DNA of 64,000 nt from Pseudevernia furfuracea (Eukaryota; Ascomycota; Lecanoromycetes; Lecanorales; Parmeliaceae): contig JAIUPT010000050.1 of NCBI GenBank assembly GCA_022315425.1, forward strand, positions 1,178,001 through 1,242,000, written 5' to 3'. The notes beneath the pieces were generated by a model. That model had not been told where the DNA came from. It was given only the letters and a program-made list of their open reading frames with translations, and searched no databases. Below, in pieces: positions 46,370-56,354 of this stretch. How positions within the stretch are numbered: the stretch's first letter is position 1; each line of letters starts with the position of its first letter. Both the position numbers and the translations under genes were made by a program.

Positions 46370-49125
46370 ATGCCAATTACCCCTCCTCTCAGTACAGGCT
46401 TCGGCTATGGCATCGTCCTCGGCCTGGGCTTTGCTTTTGCCCTCGGGATGATAACCACTACTTATGTCCTCAAGAGGTACAACTCGGAGGTCCAGACTTC
46501 TGAGATGTTCAGCACGGCTGGAAGAACCGTCAAATCAGGCCTTGTTGCTAGTGCTGTTGTCTCTTCTTGGACCTGGGCTGCCACATTGCTTCAATCCTCT
46601 GGAGTGGCCTACCGTTATGGAGTTTCTGGACCCTTTTGGTATGCATCGGGTGCTACTGTGCAGATCTTGTTGTTCGCAACTCTGGCAATCGAGTTGAAAA
46701 GGAAGGCACCAAATGCTCATACCTTCCTTGAGATTATTCGAGCTCGGTATGGAGTGTATGCTCACTTGGTTTTCACCGTTTTTGGATTGATGACCAATGT
46801 TCTGGTACGTCGAGACAGCTATGCCAAGCTGAGTCCCAAGGCTAATGAGCGACTGAAGGTAACCGCTATACTGCTAACAGGAGGCTCTGCTGTCGTAACC
46901 GCCCTTACGGGCATGCCGACTGCAGCAGCTTGTTTTCTTTTACCGATTGGAGTCGTTTTGTACACGATTGCGGGAGGAATCAAGGCGACGTTTCTTACAG
47001 ACTACGTTCATACAGTCATGATTTTGATCATTATTTTTATCTTCGTGAGTTTTTGCCCCAAATAAATTCTGACCGAATACAACTTTTACTGACCTTGATG
47101 TTTAGGCATTCACAGGTGATTTTGGTTCCGGAAATACCTTTGTGAAGATCTGTTGACCTTCACATAGCCTACACGACCGATGCCAACCTCGGAAGTCCCT
47201 CTAAAGTTTACGACCTCTTGACGACGGCTGCGAAGCATAACCCAGTTGCCGGCAACGCCCAGGGTAGCTATCTGACGATGCGGTCAAAAGAAGGGGCCAT
47301 TTTCTTCGTGATAAACATCGTGGGAAATTTTGGCACGGTATTCATGGACAACGGTACGTGCTTGGAATATTCTCATAAATACAGGTCATCCCAGGGTACT
47401 TTTCTGACAAACCCTGGAAGGCTACTATAACAAAGCCATCGCGGCGAGTCCTGTTCATGCACTTCCTGGTTATGTAATGGGTGGCCTCAGTTGGTTCGCT
47501 ATTCCATGGCTTGCGGCTACCACGATGGGCCTCTCGGCGCTTGCTCTGGAATCTAATCCAGTCTTTCCAACCTTTCCTTCTCGAATGTCGAATGACGATG
47601 TCACCGCGGGCTTGGTTCTTCCCTAGTAAGTGTATTGTCAAAGTGTTTTTTTCCTCGAACCCGATGCATACTGCCTCGCAGATCGTAAGACATACTAGCG
47701 AGTATCAATACTCCTCCATCATGCTCATGCTTCAAATGTCAACTTAAGGAAGGACTGCTGACTCCGAACGTTTGAAGTGCTGCTGTTGCTCTTTTGGGAA
47801 AGGGTGGCGCAGCTGCAACGCTGCTCTTAATTTTTATGGGCAAGTACATCTTCTGGAGCGCTTTCTTTCTATGACGGGCTACTCTACAATTTGCAAGAAA
47901 AGTTCCGGGAGCATGAAAACTTTAAATACTTTTTTCAAGTGTCTCATCGCTCAGCATTCTACCCGAAAGAAAAATACTGACTCCGAAATCTTCATAGCTG
48001 TCACATCAGCCTCCTCTTCTGAATACATTGCTGTCAGCAGCATATTTACTTATGATATCTACCAGACTTATTTTAATCCTAGGGCCTCTGGCAAGATGTT
48101 GATTAACATGGCTCATTCGTTTGTAATCATATATGCCATTCTACTAGCAGCATTTTCAACAGGACTTTATTGTTGGTATCCGTAGCAAGTTACCGGCAAT
48201 TACTCACTGACTACTGTGCAGATATCGGCATTTCTATGGGCTATCTATACCTGATGATGGTAACCGAGGCGTTCCCTATGGTTGCGTCAAAGTTTCTAAT
48301 AGCAAGACAGGGCGTTATTATATCGTCTGCAGTACTTCCAGCAGTGCTGACGTTGCTGTGGGATAAGCAAAACATTTACGCCGTGTGTCTCTCTCCCATA
48401 CTGGGCCTTGCTTGCTCTCTGATAGGTGCGTCTAATTGTCAAGTTTCAAATACAGAAGATCAGTCAACTAACGTAGTACTGAAGCTTGGCTCGTGACTGC
48501 CAAAAAGGAATTTGGTAACCTTTCTGTTACGAGCACCGGTAGCAACAACCCCATGCTGGCCGGCAACGTCGTCGCCCTATTGTCGCCCCTCGTCTTTGTC
48601 CCAGTCTTCACCTATGCTTTCGGTCCTCAGAACTACGATTACAAATCGATGGCTGCGATTCGTCTGGGCAATGACGAGGACATTGCAGCTGCGGCCAACA
48701 CAGACCTGGAACAAATTCCAGGTGGCACTGGCATGTCAGCGGCTGAGTTTGAGGCAGAACAAAAGCAGCTCAAACGGGCATCCCTCATTGCCAAGAGCCT
48801 GACCGGGTTCATGACCATTGCGATACTCATTTTGTGGCCCATGCCATTGTACGGAACTGGATACATTTTCAGCAGGAAGTTCTTCACAGGCTGGGTCTCC
48901 GTGGGTATATTGTGGCTATTCTGCAGCTCGTTCTGCGTAGGACTATATCCACTTTGGGAGGGAAGGCACAGCATGGCCAACACATTCAAGGGTATTGTAC
49001 GAGACTTGAGCGGCAAGGGTGGGGCAATGATCAGAGGAAGAGCTGTGGATGGGAGCGACGGGTCGCCATCACCGGAGGAAAAGAAGGAGAAGGTGCCTGA
49101 ATTGGCGATGGAGAAAGCAGAATGA
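46370..49125 (+). CDS. DUR3: Urea active transporter, sodium-solute-symporter family
   Basis: Takes up urea (and in yeast polyamines) across the plasma membrane; usually induced when preferred nitrogen is scarce. Ten exons (46370-46804, 46859-47044, 47106-47115, 47168-47353, 47421-47625, 47778-47839, 47998-48171, 48222-48259, 48311-48425 and 48485-49125) give 683 residues and about 15 membrane helices. Family stretches include SWTWAATLLQSSGVAYRYG, TALTGMPTAAACFLLPIGVV, GGIKATFLTDYVHTV, SSSEYIAVSSIFTYDIYQTY and ISMGYLYLMMG. Exon 3 is a 10-nt microexon. Introns 5 and 6 (152 and 158 nt) are introner-like, and intron 6 starts with GC. The intron at 48172 uses a weak GTTGGT donor. Read as plain DNA the gene looks broken by stops, but all ten exons stay in frame. 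Confidence 0.93.
47626..47777 (+). repeat. Introner-like intron (152 nt)
   Basis: Intron 5 of the urea transporter gene, donor GTAAGT and acceptor TTGAAG. GCTGACTCCGA at 47757-47767 matches the motif of three other long introns. Confidence 0.6.
47840..47997 (+). repeat. Introner-like intron with GC donor (158 nt)
   Basis: Intron 6 of the urea transporter gene. It starts GCAAGT and ends TTCATAG. Only this GC donor joins ...LLIFM to AVTSASS in frame; the nearby GTACAT gives the wrong frame. ACTGACTCCGA lies at 47976-47986. Confidence 0.65.
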
Positions 49126-49343
49126 TCTTTTGAATGGGGAAAAGCTTGATGTTTGATGAATGTGACGGTCTTGTCAATTTTCTCATTCTTTTTTACGCCA
49201 TGTACTCGCGTCTTTCAATGTGCCGATAGTAAACTCCATTCAGTCACACGCAAATTACCAAACGCCACACATGTTTTCTTATTCAGATCAGATCGCGGCT
49301 TTTTCGTAATCGCATATTGCTGCTTGCCCGGCAGCCTCCAAGA

Positions 49344-49885
49344 TCATTGAGTCTTAAAAAGCAAAATTGCGCAATGTCCCAGATAAAAGTAGATGAAGTG
49401 CTTCGTTTCTGCATTGCAGTCAGCGTGGGTAGCATCGGCGTGTATCCTGCTGGGGCATACCGTGTGTGACGAAGCTTCCGAAATTTCTTCCAACGATGCA
49501 ATGCCATGTAGCCCCTGCGCGAGAGTCGAACTGATACACTTGCTGTCAGACTTGGGGCTCAAATACAGTCCCAGTATCTTCCAATGTATGAAAAGGTCTG
49601 TACGTCGACGTACCTCCTTTTTGATGTATTGTGCAATGTCCTTTTCTACTTGAAATTTAGACATGGCCTCCTCGGCTACCTCCACTGCTTGTCGCTGCAT
49701 TTCCTCGCTCTGGCAAGTCGTGAGTTTCGCTGCCGCTTTCGAGGACTGGGGCTGTAATTACCATATCGGCGGATTTGATCTGGGCTGAAAGGATGTCAGT
49801 TGGTGTTACATAGATTTGGCAGCCATAAGAGAAGGAAGAGGCAAGGGTAGGTACAGTCAAGCTTCTCCTTCTTCTCAGTTGCCAT
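49344..49885 (-). CDS. Dynein light chain LC8
   Basis: A small dimeric hub protein of cytoplasmic dynein (DLC1/DYNLL; NUDG in Aspergillus) used in microtubule transport and nuclear migration. Five small exons on the minus strand (49885-49855, 49784-49762, 49709-49614, 49542-49461 and 49408-49344) give 98 residues, slightly longer than the usual 85-94. The sequence is almost canonical: IKSADMSEEMQRQAVEVA across two junctions, EEAMSKFQVEKDIAQYIKKE, ATWHCIVGRNFGSFVTHE (the target-binding groove) and TKHFIYFYLGHCAILLFK. Introns are 51-73 nt. The segment QVYQFDSRAG between exons 3 and 4 is longer than in animal LC8. The gene is convergent with DUR3 and divergent from MRD1. Confidence 0.95.
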
Positions 49886-50220
49886 CACGACTGTTTTTGA
49901 ACACTTAAGCAGTTCAAGCTTCGGGGCAGGTCTACAAGAGTGACTTCTATTCCCTCAAGAAGTGCAAATTTCGAGTTTTGGACGGGGTAAATATTGTGCT
50001 TCGTGGAGAGATGCTTTGTCGCCAAAAGTGCCAGTTGCGTCTCTTGTTAAGTTGTTTCGTGGAATAGAGTAGGACTAAGATAGAGTAACTTTCGGGTAGT
50101 CCCGCCTCTTAGCTCCGCTTAAAATTACCGAACAAAAAGAGCGCGCGAACAAAAAAATAAGTATGTTGGCCATATAACTGGGTGACAAGACACACAGGAC
50201 ATTTGCAACATCTGCAAGCG
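49886..50220. other. Divergent LC8/MRD1 promoter
   Basis: A 335-bp shared upstream region; no other feature was seen. Confidence 0.5.
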
Positions 50221-53006
50221 ATGGATTCTTCGAGAATATTCGTCAAAGGGCTCCCCCCAAATTTGAGTGTTGACGACTTCAAGCGGCACTTCTCGAAGCA
50301 GTCTCCAATCACAGATGCAAAGTTCATACCTCATAGGCGCATTGGATATGTGGGTTACAAGACGCCTGAAGATGCTGCAAAAGCAGTCAAATATCACAAC
50401 AAGTCCTTCATCCGCATGTCAAAGATTGGTGTCGAGCTTGCCCGGTCAGTCGAAGATCAGTATGCTCTTGGATCAGGGATCAACTCCACCGACAGTAACA
50501 AGAGAGAGCACGCAGATATCCAAGAGCACGGTCCAACGGATACTAACAGTGATGGGAAAAGGAAGCTAAAGCGTGAAAATCCAGCAGAAGATGGAGGAAA
50601 ACCTAAGCTCCAGGAGTTCTTGGAAGTCATGCAACCGCCCTCCAAGTCAAAAATTTGGGAGAACCAAGATGCTGCAATTACACAAGTCTCTGCAAAGTCT
50701 GTTTCAAAGGCTAGAAACACAGCGACACGAGAAGCTCGAAGCGATGAAGTCTATGAGCACGTGCCAAAAAGGAGAAAGAAAGGGCAGAAAAGTGAGGATG
50801 AGAATGTGGTGCCTGCTGAGCTTCCAGTACCAGTGGATGTGCCTAGCGTGGATGCAAGGACAGTCCCAATTGATCGTGGACTTTCCCCTGGGGAAGCTGC
50901 ACAGGAGCCGCCGACCAAATCATTAGCAGCCTCAGACGCTGACTGGCTTCGATCACGGACTAGCAGATTGCTCGGGTTGATGGACGACGATGATGTCCAT
51001 TTTACAGCTCTGCCAGAAGACCATCCAACAGAGAAGAGAGGCCTACCTGAGGTTCCAGAGCTGGTCAAAGAGGGGAGTTTATCCGATGCAAGTGCTCAGA
51101 CGGACGAGGAACCAGAGGTCAAAGGAGCCACACTTGAGAATCAAGCCGTTCGTAATGGAAGGCTGTTTGTGCGGAACCTTACATACACAACTACCGAGGA
51201 AGACTTACGGAAGCATTTCGAGGACCGAGGTCACGGGACTATTGAAGAGGTAAGCCCAGGGCTATGTGACTATTGTTTGTGTTTGATCGGACTCTTGTGA
51301 TGAACATCCAGATAGGGACAGCTTATGCTATGCATGTGATGTTACCAGGAAGAGTATTTTAGTAGATACTTCTTGATTCTGAAGAACGAACCGCATCTTC
51401 TCTCATAATTCAGGCAATGCTTGTTTGTTTTCGAGTGCTGACAATGTCTAGATGCACCTTCCTATCGATTCACGGTCTGGTAAAAACAAGGGTTTTGCCC
51501 ACGTTCAGTACACAGAACCCGAAGCAGCGACGAATGCGCTTCATACCCTGGACCGAAAACCTTTCGAAGGCCGTTTACTACATTTAATGCCAGCCAACGC
51601 AAAGAGAGAGACTACTTTAGATGAGTTTGCTATTTCAAAGTTGCCACTAAAAAAACAACAACAAATCAAGCGCAAAACTAATGCGGCGTTGTCGACCTTC
51701 AACTGGAACTCGATGTATATGAGTGTGAGTCCACGGTGGTAAAAGGGCTCGAAAACAGAGCTTATGAGTGTTTTCTTAGTCTGATGCTGTCATGTCATCG
51801 ATCTCTGATCGACTTGGCGTAGCAAAATCCGAATTGTTGGATCCAACCTCCTCAGGCGCTGCAGTCAAGCAAGCACAAGCTGAAACACATATTATACAAG
51901 AGACCAAGGCTTACTTCAAGAATCACGGTATAGATCTAGAAGCCTTCAAGGAAAAAGAACGTGGGGATACCGCAATCCTGGTCAAAAACTTTTCCTACGG
52001 TACAAAGTCAGAAGAGCTGAAGAAGCTTTTCGAAGCTCACGGCCACATCAAGAAACTACTAATGCCGCCATCTGGCACCATTGCTATAGTGGAATATGAT
52101 CAAATTGATCATGCACGATCAGCGTTCGGCAGTCTCGCTTATAGGAAGTTCAAGGATTCGATATTGTTTCTTGAAAGAGCGCCCAAAAATTTATTCCATG
52201 GTTTGCAGAGCCTACCAGACAGCGGGATAGATGAATCTGCCAAGTCTCGGAGTGTAAAGCCTTCCGCGACGGAGTTGCTGGAAAGCAAGGATGCTCTTGA
52301 ATCGGCCAACATGTCGACACTATTCGTCCGAAATCTGAACTTCTCGACTACTACAGACCGCTTGCGCGAAGTCTTTCAACCTCTCGAGGGCTTTATGTCG
52401 GCTAAGGTGAAGACCAAGCCCGATCCGAAAAAGCCAGGGCAGCTTTTGAGCATGGGGTTTGGGTTTCTCGAATTCCGTTGTAAAAGCAACGCCCAAGCAG
52501 CTCTCGCGGCTATGGACGGTCATAAGCTTGATGGTCATGAGCTTCTCATTAGAGCGTCGCATAAGGCTATAGATGCGGCTGAAGAGCGTAGGAAGGAAGA
52601 CTGGGCAAAGAAGATTGCGAGCAGGAAGACCAAAATCATCATCAAAAATTTGCCATTCGAAGCTTCGAAAAAGGATGTTCGATCACTATTTGGATCTTAC
52701 GGCCAGCTGCGATCTGTTCGAGTGCCCAAGAAGTTTGATAGCTCTACACGTGGATTCGCTTTTGCGGATTTCGTCACGGCCAGAGAAGCTGAAAATGCCA
52801 TGGACGCATTGAGAGATACGCATTTACTGGGTAGGAGATTGGTTTTGGACTTTGCTGCTGAAGATGCTATCGATCCTGAGCAAGAGATTGAGAAGATGCA
52901 GCAAAGAGTCGGCAAACAAGCCGATAAGGTTGCATTGCAGAGATTGACAGGTTCGGGCCGAAAGAAGTTCCAAGTCGAAGGGGGCGACGAACTCGAGCAA
53001 GACTGA
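50221..53006 (+). CDS. MRD1: Multiple-RRM pre-rRNA processing factor Mrd1
   Basis: A nucleolar RNA-binding protein needed for 35S pre-rRNA cleavage and 40S subunit assembly. Exons 50221-51249, 51452-51724 and 51780-53006 give 842 residues. RRM1 is at about 4-85 (SRIFVKGLPPNLSVDDFKRH, then RIGYVGYKTPEDA). A charged, disordered linker follows. RRM2 starts RNGRLFVRNLTYTTTEEDLR and is split by intron 1 before SGKNKGFAHVQYTEPEAATN. RRM3 starts TAILVKNFSYGTKSEEL, RRM4 STLFVRNLNFSTTTDRLREV, and RRM5 TKIIIKNLPFEASKKDVRSL, with GFAFADFV. The acidic C-terminus ends ELEQD. Intron 1 is 202 nt, much longer than its neighbours, but lacks the introner motif. Order and number of RRMs fit Mrd1 (human RBM19 relative). 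Confidence 0.93.
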
Positions 53007-53608
53007 TTTCAAGGAGCAGACCATCTGTACCTTGATGCGCTTACGAACTACAGGTCCTCGCCCCTTGCATGGCTATGCTAGACTTCAACGACATCAAATT
53101 CTATCAGGTTCATCTTCATTGTTTTATCCTATTTGATCTCCTCCTGCCTAGCATTGGATCACAAACCCTGTGGAGATTAGGGTTAATCTCTGTCCAGTCA
53201 CATCATCCCTCCGAAAGCGACCATTCCTCGCCATGGACCCTTTGCTATGATCAAGAATGGTCGTCATGGTAGCGCTCTCATTCTCGTGCCTCTTCTGTCC
53301 CTTTGGCGAGTCCAACGCTATCCCTTGCTTGGACTCGGTTGCAATTGGAGATTGCAAGTAGGCTTCCAATACAAGATCTGCCGACTGAGGGCAAGCCCAG
53401 TGCGCTGATCGAGGAAATCTCAGACTCAGTTGTGTTTAATTGCCTCCCTGCGCCTTTGGCACTAATCTCGACTGTATATTGTAAAGCCAAGTTCTACTCA
53501 ACAACAACAACAACATCATATCCTGTGCATACTTAAAAAGCATCATTCCTTATAGTCTTCGTCTATTGCATACCTCCATTCCCTCCATTCCTTATCCTCA
53601 TTGCATTC
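53007..53608. other. Intergenic
   Basis: The 3' flank of MRD1 and promoter of the TEA-domain gene. Short frames only. Confidence 0.5.
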
Positions 53609-56354
53609 ATGGAGCTACATTCGAATGCACGCGTCCTGCCGTCCAATGCTCTGCCAGAAGATGCCAGTGGCTTCCTTTCCACGCCGACGGACCCTGCGGA
53701 TACGCTATGTTCTGAGATATGCCAAAGCTACAATCGTGGTACCGACTGTTTTGCTTGCAACCTGCTGCACGTATGCTTGCGATGCAAGCAGCATGGTCAC
53801 CCCGCAACTGATTGTAAATGTGGCATACTTCGTGTGAGTTCGGGGAACGTGGGATCGAGTGTATTTCAATCACGCAACACCGATTTAAAGACTGGGAATA
53901 CTCAGAAGTATGGGTTCAGAACCGTGTCTTCTCTCGTCAACCCTCCCCATCACTCAGCACAAGCTGCTATCAAAGCAGAACATCCAACACGACTGCAAAA
54001 CACATCCTGGTCATCACCAAAGGTACTTCCGCTGTACTGGCATGTCGAATTTCAGACCCCAAGGTACCGAGCATATCGGGATAAATGCAGGGAGAAGGGA
54101 TCAAAGGACGCAATGTGGCCAGATAGGGTAGAAGAGGCTTTTCAAATAGGTCTGTGCTAACGATGAAGAGACGATTTCGAAATTCACTGACCGGCTTCTC
54201 ATAGCTATACGCATGTATCGAAGACGAGGCCGCAAGAAGAAGGAACTCAATGGCAAGCAGAGCGGAGGCAATGAATTCATTTCAGACTATATCAGAAGGA
54301 GGACCGGTGTAAAGCGTGATCGGAAGCAGGTGTCTAGTCACATCCAAGTCTTAAAGGGTTTCTTGGGCGAAAACATAGCTTGTGGGTCCGATGGTTCAAA
54401 CTCTCAACCTAAAGATGCTGACTACTCTGCCTCAGGGATGAGCCTCGTCGCTGACATAAAACCGGAGAAATCGAACAAGAAAGCACACGGTAGTACTGTC
54501 CATGAAGAAGCCGCAGACAGTTATGACAACTCGGAGTGTGATAATGCATCCGAATATCAACCTTCGCAAGCATCGTATCGTCCTTTTTCCAATCGCCACC
54601 CAGCACCGATCGAGACCCTGGCATCCAATGAGTACCCGGGTCCTACGATACGACGCGTCTCAGATTTTGCCATGTTTCTAGAAGAAAAGGATAGCAAAGC
54701 TACTATTCGTCATACTTACACGGAAATACAGAGCGACACGGCTTCCGCGCCGAAGGCGTTGGCGGATATCAATAACTGGCGTGAAATGTACCGTCCCTTG
54801 GCTACTTACTATGACCGAGGGGAAATTGATTGTCCAATTTTTCTTTTTGATACTCATTTGAGCTTGACGGACGACGGTTACCCCTCAAACCTTGCAATTA
54901 GGTTCTCCATGGATTTCAGTCAGGGTAAGCATTTCACTGGATGGCGCTCATATCCAAAGTTCTACGAAGAAAACGGTTGTCCGGTAGATCTCACAGAGTT
55001 TTACCCAGAGTCAGAACCGTTCGACAACTTGCAAAGCTCACTAGTCAGAGGGACGGACGACTCCAGGCTCGATCCTATACCTTTTAGAAGCCAATGGTGG
55101 GCCCGGGTCTTTACCGGCATGATCATCAAGAAAAGGGTGATGGAGCACAATAGAGACTCTAAATTGATCAGAGAAGAAGAGGAGCGCGCCATTCAATACG
55201 TCCAAGGAATATCCGTTATTCAAGAGATCTGGGCTACGCACCGAGTCTACAATCATCCGCCGCAAAGGATGGCCATCCTGCTGTGGAAGTTTAGTACAGC
55301 AAGAAGAGAAGAGGTAGCAACAACGAGCTGGCGAAGACTAATCCCGCCTTTGACTGCATACGAGATCCAGTCACCACATCCTCCATCTGAAGAACCTCCT
55401 ATGACTCTTGACACGACTCTTCAGGCGGCATCTCCATACGCTCAGCCCAGCATCTTCTCTGGAAATGCAACAGGGGATTTACTCGCTGCTCCTTTGTCGG
55501 AAGACAACTCGCCATCGACGACGCCAACGCCCGAAAGCTGCTCGTTTCCATCTTCGACCTCCACCTCGTTCCCCTCGTCGGTCTCGAACTCGACCTATCC
55601 TTTGTACCCTTCCCAAGAGTCTGCTTACCCTATTTTGGGTTCTTTCGATTCACAAGATTCGGGATACTCTCTCTACGAGCATCAGGAAATTGTTGAGGCT
55701 TCCTACGAGTCTTACGGATCTCACGAAATTGCAGAGGGCTCGCGGGAATCCTACGGATCTCAGGAAGCCATCTATCACTCGCAAGAGTCCTTGTACCAAC
55801 ATGCCCCCGAACAGCTCTACGAATATCCATATCAAACAGTCGACGCTCCAATGACAGCTTCGACATCCCAAGACTTTACCGGGGGCCAGATCCATTTGTC
55901 TTATGCCCCAACTGAGGACTCCCAGTCATCCTACGAGGCACCCCTGATTGCACCCCAAGCTAACATGATGCCTCAGCACCAGCTTATCCAGCATCCGGAG
56001 CACTTCGATCAGCACGATTACCTCGACCAAAATCTGGACGGTCTCAGCGGCGGGCATCATGAATTCGATGTGGAAGCACATGCACAAGCGCTACCTCAAC
56101 CCTACGAGCTGAATGGGCTCGCAATCGACTACAATGCGTGGGAGGAAACAATACGATTGAACCCAGACCTGGAGCGCCATCTCAACGCTGTGGACGAGGG
56201 ACAGCACATTGGACAGCAGTACATGAGCGAAATGGGCCAAGAAGCGGTGGAATCGAGAGCGGGAGAGGTGCTTGGGGAGGTGCGAGATGGGGAGGGTAGC
56301 CCTAACACGCTGTTGGAGTATCATGGAAGGAGCGGCCATTTTACGAAAGGATGA
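53609..56354 (+). CDS. TEA/ATTS-domain transcription factor with N-terminal zinc knuckle
   Basis: A predicted nuclear DNA-binding regulator of the TEA/ATTS family (AbaA and Tec1 in fungi, TEAD in animals). Exons 53609-54149 and 54205-56354 give 896 residues. At 56-69 lies CLRCKQHGHPATDC, a perfect CX2CX4HX4C zinc knuckle, preceded by Cys47 and Cys50. The TEA domain runs from about WPDRVEEAFQIAIRMY (170-186, across the splice) to RDRKQVSSHIQVLKGFLG, the DNA-recognition helix. A conserved-looking block (IDCPIFLFDTHLSLTDDGYP) follows, then a Ser/Pro/Tyr/Gln-rich tail with repeated SYESYGSHE / ESYGSQE units, probably activating. AbaA-like factors control conidiation, so a developmental role is likely but inferred. 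An unrecognised intron in exon 1 could remove the knuckle. Confidence 0.85.

Noticed and set aside
46805..48484. Stops and frame changes in the urea transporter region suggested a pseudogene
   Set aside because: All changes are explained by nine introns with acceptable ends, and the joined protein matches the family along its full length.
53747..53818. Zinc knuckle as part of a retrotransposon gag gene
   Set aside because: The frame continues into a TEA domain and there is no protease, reverse transcriptase, integrase or LTR nearby.
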